A stretch of DNA of 64,000 nucleotides from CAWGMT01 sp963823675. Lineage in GTDB: Bacteria; Planctomycetota; Planctomycetia; Isosphaerales; Isosphaeraceae. Location: assembly GCA_963823675.1 (NCBI GenBank), contig CAWGMT010000011.1, positions 124,001-188,000 of the forward strand, read 5' to 3'. Positions 45,547 to 54,625 of the stretch are shown piece after piece; the first letter of the stretch is position 1; each line of letters starts with the position of its first letter. Under the pieces are notes generated by a model that had not been told where the DNA came from, did not search any database, and was given only the letters and a program-made list of their open reading frames with translations. A program made the translations under genes and the position numbers.

Positions 45547-48500
45547 AAGCGCCATGGCGCGATCTCGACGAAAAGTGTCGCCGCGCCTGGCTCTATGGCA
45601 CCGGCGAGCGGCTGATCGTCCATCGCTGGAGGAACCGGCACAAGATCTGGTCGCACGCCGAGAAGTGGGCCGGTGTGGCCAATGAGCTTTTGACCAAATA
45701 TCGCGGCGCCTCCGGCGGTCCGGTTCGCAACCAGCTCGAGCCTTTCATGCGCAGCATGACATGTCCGGAATGCTCTGGCGCCAGGCTCAACCCGCGAGCA
45801 AGGGCCGTGACCGTCGGGGGCAAGACCTTGGTCGCAATCGGCGCGATGCCGATCGGCGAAGCCGCCCGCTTTTTCGAGGCGCTGGCCGAAGGGGAGGGGG
45901 GGGCAAGTGATGGAGGACTCCCGGCGCTGACGCGACCGGGCTCGGCTGATGGAGGACTCCCGGCGCTGACGCGACCGGGCTCGCCGGAGGGGGGACTCCC
46001 GGCGCTGACGCGACCGGGCTCGCCGGAGGGGGAAGTTGCCGCCGAGCCAAAGGCGGGCGCAGTCACTCGCCTCGATGCGGTCTCGCGGACGATCGCCGAG
46101 GAGCTATTGAAGGAGATCCGTGCGCGGCTGACGTTCCTGATCGACGTCGGATTGCATTACCTGACCCTCGATCGGGCCGCTCCGACGCTCTCCGGCGGCG
46201 AGGCGCAGCGAATCCGGCTCGCCAGTCAGGTGGGTGCGGGGTTGGTCGGGGTCCTTTACATTCTGGACGAGCCTTCGATCGGGCTGCACCCGCGCGATAA
46301 CGACCGGCTGCTGGCAACCTTGCGCCGGCTGGCCCGGCAGGGCAACACCGTTGTCGTGGTCGAGCACGATGAAGACACCATGCGAGCGGCCGACCACCTC
46401 GTCGATTTCGGGCCTGGCCCTGGAGTCAAGGGCGGCGAGGTGATCGCCCAGGGGACGATCGACGACGTGGCGCGCTCGCGGCAGAGCTTGACCGGTGCGT
46501 ACCTGGCGGGCAAGCAGATGATTCCGATCCCCGCCGCGCGCAAGGTTCCTGATGGGCGGTTCCTCACGATCAAGGGTGCCCGGCACAATAATCTCAAGGA
46601 CATCGACACAGCTTTTCCGCTCGGGCTATTTGTCTGTGTGACGGGAGTTTCGGGCTCGGGCAAGAGCTCGCTGGTGGGGGACATCCTGCGCGAGGCGCTG
46701 GCGCGCGAGCTGAACGGGGCCGTGACCGAGCCGGGCGCGCACCGGGGGATCGAGGGGCTCGAGCACCTCGACAAGGTCATCGACATCGATCAATCGCCGA
46801 TCGGGCGCACGCCCCGCTCCAACCCGGCCACGTATATCAAGCTGTTTGATCAAATTCGCGACCTGTATACGAAGATTCCCGAAGCGAAAGCCCGCGGCTA
46901 TGCGCCGGGGCGGTTCAGCTTCAACGTCTCAGGGGGCCGATGCGAGGCTTGCGAGGGGAACGGCTCGAACCGTCTCGAGATGGACTTTCTCGCCGACATC
47001 TGGGTCACGTGCCCGGTCTGTCAGGGCAAGCGGTTTGGCCGCGAGACGCTGCACGTTCGCTACAAGGGCAAGAGCATCAGCGATGTGCTGGAAATGGACG
47101 TGCAGGAGGCCCTCGAGCATTTCGCCAACATTCCCAAGATCGCCGCGATGCTTCAGACCCTGCACGACGTCGGGCTCGACTACATCAAGCTGGGCCAGGC
47201 GTCGCCCACGCTCTCCGGCGGCGAGGCACAGCGCATCAAGCTAGCCCGCGAGCTGGTCAAGAAGGGCACGGGCAAAACCCTGTACATCCTGGACGAGCCG
47301 ACGACCGGGCTGCACTTCGACGATGTGCGCAAGCTCCTGGACGTGCTCCACGGCTTCACCGAGCAGGGCAATACCGTGGTCGTGATCGAGCACAATCTCG
47401 ATGTCGTCAAGACGGCGGACTGGATCATCGATCTGGGGCCTGAGGGCGGAGCGGGGGGCGGCTGGATCGTCGCTCAAGGTTCTCCCGAGCAGGTGGCCCT
47501 AGCCGCCGGCAGCCATACCGGCGTGGCGCTCAAACGAGCCCTTGGCAGGGTTCGTGAGACGGGCCGACCGCAGAAGCGGCGAAAACCGGCGGGTTCTGCT
47601 CGGCGGAACGGCCGTGCGTCCTCGGAGGATGGGCTGGCGGCGATCGAGGTCCGCGGCGCACGGCAGCACAACCTCAAGGGGATCGACCTCGACATTCCCC
47701 GCAACCGGATGTCGGTTTGCAGCGGGCCGAGCGGCTCGGGCAAGAGCTCGCTGGCGATCGACACGCTCTATGCCGAGGGCCAGAGGCGCTATGTTGAGAG
47801 TCTGTCGAGCTATGCCCGCCAGTTTCTGGCTCCCTTGCAAAAGCCGCGCGTCGAGCGAATCACGGGATTATCGCCGGCAATCAGCATCGAGCAGAAAACG
47901 ACCAGCAAGAGCCCGCGGTCGACGGTCGGCACGGTCACCGAGATTTATGATTATCTGCGCATTCTTTTCGCCCGGCTGGGGCATCCGTACTGTCCCAAGT
48001 GCGGCGTGCCGATCGGCACCCAGACCGCCGACGAGATCGTCGAAAAGGTCCTGCACTTGCCCGAGGGCACGAAGGTCTACGTGATGGCGCCCCTGGAGCG
48101 CCGCGATGGCGAGCGTTACGACGAGCTCTGGGACGAGCTGCGAGCTTCGGGTTTCGCCCGGGTCCGGGTGGATGGGCAATCCGTCAGCCTGGACAAGCCC
48201 CCCAAGCTGAGCCATCGGCGCAAGCACAAGATCGAGGTCGTTGTGGACCGGGCGATCGTCCGCCGCGCGACGCGTTCCCGCCTGTCCGACTCGATCGAGG
48301 CGGCGCTCGACCTCGGCAAGGGGGTCCTGCACGTCGCCCGTGTCGGCGCTGAATCGACTGAGGCCCGCTGGCCAGTCGACCGCTACAGCCAGCACCGCGT
48401 TTGCGATCGCTGTAGCCGCAGCTTCGACGAGCTGGCGCCCCACCATTTCTCGTTCAACAGCCCGCTGGGCTGGTGCGGAGTCTGTCAGGGGCTCGGCATC

Positions 48501-49328
48501 CAGCAGGGCGCCAATCCAGCGGAGCTCATCCCCGACGGCCGCAAGAGCCTGCGGCAAGGGGCGGTGGTCGTCTGGCCCGACCTGGCAAGGGCCCCGCTCT
48601 TTGCCCGGATGATCGAGGCGCTTGGCGCTGCCGAGGGCATCGCGCTCGATGTGCCCTTTGACGACCTTGACAGCCGCAGCCGCCGCATCATCCTCCATGG
48701 TGCGGGCGATCGGTGGTACATCGTGGCGGACGGGCAGGAGGGGTTACCCAGTAACGCTGCACTGCCGCGGCAAAAGCGCGGCAGTAAAGGGGCTCAAGCC
48801 CTTTCGCCCGGCGGACTGCACGGCTTTTCGTTTCAGTACAAGGGGCTCTTTCCCGCAATCGAGGAGGCAGGGCGTGTTTCCTTTGTGTATCGCTACAAGC
48901 TTCAGGGGATGGTCGAAGACGTTCCCTGCGCCGGCTGCATGGGGGCGCGGCTGCGCGACGATTCGGCTGCGGTAAGGTTCAAGGGATTCACGCTGGACCA
49001 GATCAGCCGCTGGCCGCTCTCGCAGACTCTGGCGTTCTTCAAGAACCTCGATCTGGACGCGGACGAGCAGCACATCGCCGGCGACCTGGTGCGCGAGGTG
49101 CGCGACCGGCTGACCTTTCTGGTGGATGTCGGCCTCGATTACCTCGATCTCGGCCCGGGGGACGCCGACGCTATCCGGCGGCGAGAGCCAGCGCATCCGG
49201 CTGGCGAGCCAGATCGGCAGCGGGCTGACCGGCGTGCTCTACGTGCTCGACGAGCCGACCATCGGCTTGCATCCGCGGGACAACCACCGGCTGTTGGGAG
49301 CGCTACGGCACCTCCGCGACCTCGGTAA
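45466..49328 (+). CDS. uvrA: Giant UvrA, central piece: end of module 1 and most of module 2
   Basis: This continues the first UvrA unit: ABC signature LSGGEAQRIRLASQ and Walker B GVLYILDEPSIGLHPRDND, then NBD-II with GVSGSGKSSLVGDIL, the zinc finger CEACEGNGS...CPVCQG, LSGGEAQRIKLARE and LYILDEPTTGLHFDD. At 47640 a second complete UvrA begins inside the same frame (IEVRGARQHNLKGIDLDIPR, GPSGSGKSSLAIDTLYAEG, zinc sites CPKCGVP, CDRCSRS, CGVCQGLG). Two short segments unlike UvrA occur: a 39-bp tandem repeat at 45909 and a palindromic insert at 48743. Near 49155 an extra C shifts the frame; the remainder to 49328 is out of frame. Confidence 0.9.
45909..46025 (+). repeat. 39-bp tandem repeat, three copies, in frame inside UvrA
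   Basis: Units at 45909-45947, 45948-45986 and 45987-46025 encode (D/E)GGLPALTRPGS(A/P). They separate FFEALAEGEGG from the UvrA stretch AVTRLDAVSRTIAEEL and are not part of the UvrA consensus. A run of eight or more G precedes the first unit. Confidence 0.85.
48743..48804. repeat. Cluster of three small palindromes in frame inside UvrA
   Basis: GTTAC-CCA-GTAAC (48743-48755), ACTGCCGCG-GCAAAAG-CGCGGCAGT (48761-48785) and the near-palindrome AAAGGGGCTCAAGCCCTTT (48786-48804) stand in a row. They encode about 25 residues (LPSNAALPRQKRGSKGAQAL) between RWYIVADG and HGFSFQYKGL, where UvrA proteins normally have a short link. Confidence 0.75.
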
Positions 49329-49722
49329 TACGCTGGTCCTGGTCGAGCACGACCGCGACGTGATTCTAGCGGCCGATCATGTTTTCGACTTCGGACCGGG
49401 CTCCGGCGCTGGGGGCGGCCGGATCACGGCTTTCGGGCCGCCCGAGAAGGTCAAGGCATCGGCACAGTCGCTCACGGGCTCTTATCTGAGCGGGCAGACC
49501 GCCATCCCCGTCCCGTCGAATCGCCGGCCAGCCGCGGCGGATGCCGGCGCCCCGGCGATCGTCGTCAAGGGAGCGCGGCAGCATAACCTCAGAAACCTCG
49601 ATGTCCGCTTTCCCCTGGGTACGGTCACCGTCGTGACGGGAGTCTCGGGTTCGGGCAAGAGCTCGCTGGTGGAAGACATCCTGTGGAAGGCCGCGGCGCG
49701 GGCGCTCCACCGCGCCAACTGA
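49157..49722 (+). CDS. uvrA: Giant UvrA, third piece: module 2 signature and fourth Walker A
   Basis: The restored frame reads RGTPTLSGGESQRIRLASQI then GSGLTGVLYVLDEPTIGLHP and LVLVEHDRDVIL, the C-terminal half of the third nucleotide-binding domain. The fourth domain opens with IVVKGARQHNLRNLDVRFPL and Walker A GVSGSGKSSLVEDIL. The frame ends LHRAN-stop at 49722, where homologues read LHRAQLTPGAHEAI. One C is probably missing near 49707, so the stop is artificial or the result of a recent indel. Confidence 0.88.
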
Positions 49723-51293
49723 CCCCCGGCGCCCACGAGGCGATCGAGGGCCTCCAGCACATCAACAAGGTGATCAGCGTCGATCAGACGCCCCTGGGTA
49801 ACACCCCCAGCTCGACCCCGGCCACCTATGCGGGGGCCTTCGACTTGATCCGCGAGCTGTTTGCCAAGCTGCCCGAGGCCAAGGTCCGGGGCTACCTGGC
49901 CCGGCGGTTCAGCTTCAATCAAGCCGGCGGCCGGTGCGAGACCTGCGAAGGGGCCGGCCAGAAACGGATCGAGATGCATTTTCTGCCCGATGTGTGGATC
50001 ACGTGCGACGCCTGCGGCGGCACTCGCTATACCCCCGAGACCCTGGCGGTCAAGTTTCGCGGCAAGACCATTGCCGACGTGCTGGACATGTCGGTCGAGT
50101 CGGCGCTCGATCTCTTTGCCAATGTGCCGCGAATCCGCCGGATCTTGCAGACGCTTCACGACGTCGGGCTGGGCTATGTGCCGCTGGGCCAGGCCGCGCC
50201 GACGCTCTCCGGCGGCGAAGCCCAGCGCGTCAAGCTGGCCGCGGAATTGGCCCGTCCCGATACCGGCAAGACCCTTTACATACTCGACGAGCCCACGACC
50301 GGGCTGCACTTCGACGATGTCCGCAAGCTGCTCGATGTCGTCCACCGGCTGGCCGATCTGGGCAATACCGTGGTGATCATCGAACACAACCTCGAAGTCA
50401 TCAAGACGGCCGACTGGTTGATCGACCTGGGCCCCGAGGCCGGCGCCGGCGGCGGAGACATCGTGGCGGCCGGCACTCCCGAGATGATCGTCCAGGTCAA
50501 GCAGAGCCACACGGGACGTTTTCTCAAACCGGTGCTGGCCGCCGGGCCGCTGGTGGAGCGGCAGCGGTTTGACCCCAAGGCCGCATCGCAGTCCAGATCG
50601 AGATCGGTCAACGATGGCGAGGAAGCGCGATCAAGCAACGCGAAGCTTACCCCGAAGTCAAACCCGGGCGACCCGTTACGCGCGGCGGCACGGAACGCGA
50701 CCGACCCCGCCACTGCCCTTGCATACGCGGACTCGGCTGCGGCTCTCGATGAACTTCTCTCCCAGGTCAAAGCACCCTGGGAGCTTGATGGCCGCAAGTG
50801 GCACACCGGCGGCCGTGCGGCCAGCAACGGGCGGCCAACGCGGTGGGACGGACGTCTGCTCGATTGGATCGTCAGTCAGGTCGAAGCGCTGGCTGGCTCC
50901 CGTCTGGTCCCGACCGATTGGTCGCAGCGCAACGTCGTGCGGATCGACAGCCCCGATCACACCATCATCCGGTTTCCCTGCTTTCACGCCACGACGTCAT
51001 CCGAATGGGTAGTCACCATGCGGTTTTTCGTGCCGAGGAACACATTCAGTCCCCGCGCGCTGGACGATCAGCTCGGCCTGGTTCCATTCCATCAAAGCAG
51101 CCCCCCCGTGCTCTGCGACCAGCCGCGGGTGAAAACCACCACGATCGGTCCCTTTCAGGCGATCACGATCGTGGGTTACTCACTCGAGGAGTTCCAAACG
51201 CCGACCTTTGATGCCTTCCTGCGGAAGGCCGTCGCGGCATTCCTGGACATCGGCAAACCCAGCAAAATCAAGAAGGCCAGTGAGCTGGGGTGA
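49703..51293 (+). CDS. uvrA: Giant UvrA, last piece with C-terminal extension
   Basis: Coding resumes with RQLTPGAHEAIEGLQHINKV and DQTPLGNTPSSTPATYAGAF. The zinc finger CETCEGAGQ...CDACGG, signature LSGGEAQRVKLAAE and Walker B LYILDEPTTGLHFDD complete the fourth nucleotide-binding domain by about 50560. A 240-residue extension follows: KAPWELDGRKWHTGGR, a WDGRLLDWIVSQVEAL helix and PTDWSQRNVVRIDS, then EEFQTPTFDAFLRKAVAAFL. I know this extension from other planctomycete double UvrA proteins; its job is unknown. The whole gene (44510-51293) would encode about 2,260 residues in one chain. Confidence 0.88.
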
Positions 51294-51509
51294 CCGGGAT
51301 GCGTGATTGGGCCCCATCAGTTCCTGCAGTTGTCCCGAGCCGAAGGTGGGGTGCGGAAGTGCGAAATTCCTCCCGTATTCATTGCGCAGCCTTGGCGAGC
51401 GCCCCGTATTCTTCGCAGCACTCCAGTGGCCGATGCGTTGTCTCAGTTCCGGGCTTCATTTTCCGGGCCGATGGGGGATGTCATAACGGGCAGGAAGGAG
51501 GTTGACGAC

Positions 51510-51797
51510 ATGTCGAGCCCATTGACACTTGCGGGCATATACCGCGATGGCAAAGTAGAGTTTGCAGAGCGGCCCACTGGGGTGGGCGAGGACGTCCCGG
51601 TGCTGGTGACGTTCCTCCCCGCGAACCAGGGGGGCGAGTCCGAGCCATCGGCTTAAGCGGTCGAGGAGGCTCGACGCGCAGCGCGCGCGCGGCTCGTGGC
51701 CCGCTTGAAGCAAGGAATGGCTTTCGGCGGACCGCCATATCCCAAGCGCGAGGAACTTTATGACCGATTCGATGGCCGCGACGAGAATCCTCGTTGA
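51510..51797 (+). pseudogene. VapB-like antitoxin with in-frame stop
   Basis: ATG at 51510 follows a strong ribosome-binding site (AGGAAGGAGG). The first 48 residues (LAGIYRDGKVEFAERPTGVG then EDVPVLVTFL) are a small beta-barrel antitoxin type (DUF104/AbrB-like). A TAA at 51654-51656 stops the frame. The same frame then continues without gap: AVEEARRAARARLVARLKQG then GGPPYPKREELYDRFDG and a natural stop at 51797 that overlaps the toxin. So a single nonsense codon splits an otherwise intact antitoxin of about 95 residues. Confidence 0.65.
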
Positions 51798-51921
51798 TAC
51801 CAATATCCTGATTTATGCTGCCGATCGTGAGGCCGGAGACAAGCATCTCAAGGCTGTAGAACTGGTTGATGATTTGACGGCACAAAACCGCATGGTCGTC
51901 AGCGCTCAGGTTCTGAACTGA
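51772..51921 (+). pseudogene. PIN-domain toxin, truncated
   Basis: ATG at 51772 overlaps the antitoxin. It encodes MAATRILVDTNILIYAADRE, the first PIN motif with catalytic Asp, and continues to MVVSAQVLN before a stop at 51921. A normal VapC has about 130-140 residues with two or three more acidic positions; none follows. The sequence after the stop belongs to the DUF433 gene. The toxin is therefore inactive. Confidence 0.7.
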
Positions 51922-51948
51922 TGACTCAGATGAAGGAGCAGACCGGCA

Positions 51949-52419
51949 ATGCAGAACGAAATCACCCTCGTCGATCGTGGTAGAGGGCTCCAGCTCTCCA
52001 CCAGTCGGATTACGGTTCACGACCTAGTTCCGTACTTCCAGCAGGGGTGCTCCTACGATGAAATCATCCGTTGGATTCCCAGTCTGAGCCGTGAGGAGAT
52101 CGCGGTCGTCGAGTGCTACTACCGAGCGCACAAGGACGCGCTTGACGAGTACGAGCGCGGCGTCATGGCTTACCGCGAGGAGAAGATCCAAGAACAAAGA
52201 CGTTGTTTCCCTGAACGAGAAGAAAGCCACGCCGAACGGCTCGCTCGGCTTACAGACCTCCTGCGGCAACGACGCCAGGAACGCAAGCTGGACGCGGGCA
52301 TCTTCAGCCAGGTCTCCTTGATGAAACCATGCCTCCGGAAGTATCCTCGCTGCATGACAAGAGCCGAGCTTCGGTCCGTCAGGACGCGATCATCGCCCAC
52401 GAATTCGAGGAGGGCATGA
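51949..52419 (+). CDS. DUF433-domain protein (3' end probably out of frame)
   Basis: ATG at 51949. Residues 18-75 (SRITVHDLVPYFQQGCSYDE then IIRWIPSLSREEIAVVECYY) are a DUF433 domain, a small helical domain found beside PIN/DUF5615 toxins and presumed antitoxin. A charged helix follows (REEKIQEQRRCFPEREESHA, LARLTDLLRQRRQER). The native protein probably ends near 52290; the last 40 residues overlap the next frame and look unnatural. It stands directly behind a broken VapBC pair. Confidence 0.65.
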   Translation: MQNEITLVDRGRGLQLSTSRITVHDLVPYFQQGCSYDEIIRWIPSLSREEIAVVECYYRAHKDALDEYERGVMAYREEKIQEQRRCFPEREESHAERLARLTDLLRQRRQERKLDAGIFSQVSLMKPCLRKYPRCMTRAELRSVRTRSSPTNSRRA

Positions 52420-52523
52420 GAGGCAGTCACGAGGCAGCCGTGGAGCACGCCCCCGACACGAAGCTGACGATCACGGAAGAGGCGCGGCGAGTCTTGAAAG
52501 CGCAGCGGGAAAGGAGCGTCTAG
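52329..52523 (+). CDS. Hypothetical protein
   Basis: 64 residues from ATG at 52329 (MPPEVSSLHDKSRASVRQDA). The middle IIAHEFEEGMRGSHEAAVEH and TKLTITEEARRVLKAQRER look like a real helical protein. I cannot name a family. The frame is open upstream (LLDETMPPE), so the true N terminus may be longer or lost. The stop lies 2 bases before the next start, suggesting one operon. Confidence 0.4.
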   Translation: MPPEVSSLHDKSRASVRQDAIIAHEFEEGMRGSHEAAVEHAPDTKLTITEEARRVLKAQRERSV

Positions 52524-52525
52524 CC

Positions 52526-52891
52526 ATGTTGCACCGTCTCACCATCGGTCACCTCGATTCCGCCGCCGTGGAACGTCGCCAGACGGTCCCCACCAAGGCA
52601 CTGGAGATGGATGTGGTTCACCGCCTGTTGGCGGAACTGGGAGAGAAGGACGCCGACGGTCATGTGACGCTCGGAGGGTGCAAGGTTCAATTCGAGAACG
52701 CTGCTGTATCGTGTCTTTGGAAGGGTGCCCGCACCAACCGCGTCGTCGAGGAATTCGCCTTGCGGATGCAGAAAGAAACGGGATGCGTGATCGCCGACGT
52801 GGGCGGATACCGGGTCATCGATGCGGGTGAACTGACCGGGCTGAATGGACGACCTGGGGCGAATATCCTCCCGGCGGCGAGGGGCGGATAG
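52526..52891 (+). CDS. Hypothetical protein
   Basis: 121 residues from ATG at 52526 after AAGGAGCG, a good ribosome-binding site. It reads MLHRLTIGHLDSAAVERRQT and later VVEEFALRMQKETGCVIADV. No family is recognised. The segment GHVTLGGCKVQ is encoded by 30 bases that recur exactly at 56479-56508, where only a fragment of a relative remains. It probably forms an operon with the preceding small gene. Confidence 0.5.
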   Translation: MLHRLTIGHLDSAAVERRQTVPTKALEMDVVHRLLAELGEKDADGHVTLGGCKVQFENAAVSCLWKGARTNRVVEEFALRMQKETGCVIADVGGYRVIDAGELTGLNGRPGANILPAARGG

Positions 52892-53064
52892 ACAACGGGG
52901 ATGGCCGCCGTCGCTGCGGATGACTAGTCCAGATCGTCGATTTTGCCAAGGACTATCGCCCTGACTAAAGTATATTATGTTCTTGAAAGAAGTTGGGCAG
53001 AACCCCGAGATGTGACGGAGCGGGCAGCGTCAACATTCCTCGAGTAAATCGCGAGCACTTTTCC

Positions 53065-53559
53065 ATGATCCGGAGCCGAGCCCAAAACCGCACGATCGCC
53101 CACGTGGAGTCTCTGGAAGGACGCCAGCTTCTGACCTCGGAGAGCCTGATCCACATCGGGGCTCTGACCGGGACGGCGCTGACTGACTTCCGACACGGCA
53201 AAACTCCCACCTCCGACGGCTGGATCCCGATCAATTCGTTCACGGTGGGAGTGGCCAACCCAACGGGGGCGGGATCGACCCGCGAAAGTCTGTCGCAGTT
53301 CAACGTTTCCCTGAAAGTCGGCCGCGGCTCCGAGACCCTGTTGGAGGAAGCCCCCATCGGCCGGGCGATCCCGCAGGTCGAGGTCGCCTTCATCAGGAAC
53401 TCGGACAGTCCCACAGACATCGTGGAATATGACTTCAAGAACGTCCTCGTCTTGCACTTCAAGGTCAACGCGGCTCCCGGAGGGAGCATCCCCACCGAAT
53501 CCGTGAGCTTTGCCTTCAGCAGCTTCGCGATCAGTTACAGTCTCAGTGCGCGTGGTTGA
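53065..53559 (+). CDS. Hcp-like (type VI tube family) protein with export motif
   Basis: I chose ATG at 53065 (MIRSRAQNRTIAHVESLEGR), giving 164 residues. The body has the Hcp pattern: IPINSFTVGVANPTGAGS, then VEVAFIRNSDSPTDIVEYDF-KNVLV and a final TESVSFAFSSFAISYSL. Hcp proteins form hexameric rings in type VI secretion tubes; in planctomycetes stand-alone Hcp-like proteins are common. The N-terminal VESLEGRQLL motif matches that of the calpain-type protease, which suggests a different route from the usual leaderless Hcp. No other type VI gene is in the window. Confidence 0.75.
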   Translation: MIRSRAQNRTIAHVESLEGRQLLTSESLIHIGALTGTALTDFRHGKTPTSDGWIPINSFTVGVANPTGAGSTRESLSQFNVSLKVGRGSETLLEEAPIGRAIPQVEVAFIRNSDSPTDIVEYDFKNVLVLHFKVNAAPGGSIPTESVSFAFSSFAISYSLSARG

Positions 53560-53624
53560 TGATCATCTCGGGTGCGAGGCATTCCGGCTGGTGGACGGAA
53601 ACCGGGACGCGATGAGTGTTGACG

Positions 53625-54038
53625 TCACGGGATTATTTTGAGCACGCGGTTCCGCTTGAGGCGGATGATGGCAAAATCGCGGCGGTCGGTCGTGAAGATG
53701 GTACGGATGTGTTCCCGCTCGGCGAGGTGAGCCAGGGCGGCGTCGGCCAGTTGCAGAGCGGATGATTCGTAGCGTTTCATCAAGGCCGCAACGGCGGGTA
53801 GGTCGTCGACTTCCAGGGTCAGAAGAGCAAAGAGACCGCCGGCAAAGCTCTTGAAGAGGTTGTGGAGGTCGACGGGCTGCTTGCGAAGGAGCCAGGCGGC
53901 TTCCGTGACGACTGGCCAGCAGGTCAGGAGGGGAGGGGTCAAGGTTGAGAGCGCTTCGCTGCAACGCTCGTGATGCTGGTCGCCCTCCGAAAAGAGTGCG
54001 ACCATCGGGCCGGTGTCGATCAGGGCCCGGTCAATCAC
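53625..54038 (-). CDS. VapC-like PIN-domain toxin
   Basis: 137 residues from ATG at 54038. Catalytic acidic positions are visible: D in RALIDTGPMVALF, E in VVTEAAWLL, D in LQLADAALAHLA and D in IFTTDRRDF. This complete set predicts an active Mg-dependent ribonuclease. The start overlaps the 3' end of the RHH antitoxin by 8 bases, the usual antitoxin-first order. Confidence 0.88.
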   Translation of the reverse strand: MIDRALIDTGPMVALFSEGDQHHERCSEALSTLTPPLLTCWPVVTEAAWLLRKQPVDLHNLFKSFAGGLFALLTLEVDDLPAVAALMKRYESSALQLADAALAHLAEREHIRTIFTTDRRDFAIIRLKRNRVLKIIP

Positions 54039-54276
54039 GTCCGAAACCCTTCATGTGCTTGGGATTGGTGCTGAGGTCGGCGGGCAAGCCCTTGGCCGCC
54101 CCGAGGACGCCGAGCCGCTCGGCAAGTTCGCGACAATTGAGGCGTGGGGTCTGCTGCCGCATGTGTTCCTCGAGCGCCTGGCGGACGATGTCCGACGGGC
54201 GGACGCCCTTTTTTCTAGCCTCGGTTTCCAATTCCTGCTTGAGCCGTGCATCGACCCGGACGTTGATGCGTTCCAT
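54031..54276 (-). CDS. Ribbon-helix-helix antitoxin (VapB-like)
   Basis: I chose ATG at 54276 (MERINVRVDARLKQELETEA); the open frame upstream to 54345 has no protein-like sequence. Residues 3-45 form a ribbon-helix-helix: INVRVDARLKQ then RKKGVRPSDIVRQALEEHM. The C-terminal LSTNPKHMKGFGRD should wrap around the toxin. It overlaps the PIN gene and probably represses its own operon. The same tail motif (LSTNPQHMEGFG) occurs in the antitoxin at 59539. Confidence 0.85.
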   Translation of the reverse strand: MERINVRVDARLKQELETEARKKGVRPSDIVRQALEEHMRQQTPRLNCRELAERLGVLGAAKGLPADLSTNPKHMKGFGRD

Positions 54277-54466
54277 GTGTACTCCCTCCGTGGTCATGAT
54301 CATCGTCAGACACAATAGCATAGATGTCAGACAAACGCAATCCAAACCATTGCGTGCAAGTGCGTTAGCGGATTGGCGTAGCGTAAAGGACTATATCCTG
54401 CGGACGGACGGTGGCCTCGCCCCAATTCGTCGCCCGCGGTAGAATCCGGTCAAGGAAGGAACACGC

Positions 54467-54625
54467 ATGCAGACGACCACGCTGTCCACCGCCGCCTTGG
54501 CCGTGCTACGGTTGCATGTCGAACGGGACAACATCCGCATCGACGGGACAGAAACCGGGACGCGATTTCACTTCAGGCGACAATGTGGGGCACGCGGTAG
54601 CGTGCGACATGCCTGTCGCGGCTGA
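54467..54625 (+). pseudogene. Truncated hypothetical protein
   Basis: ATG at 54467 has a strong ribosome-binding site (CAAGGAAGGA). The first 30 residues (MQTTTLSTAALAVLRLHVER-DNIRID) look like the N terminus of a small planctomycete family with 'LRLHVERxxxxVD'. After that the frame runs into the antisense of the neighbouring PIN gene and stops. It is probably a fragment. Confidence 0.35.
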
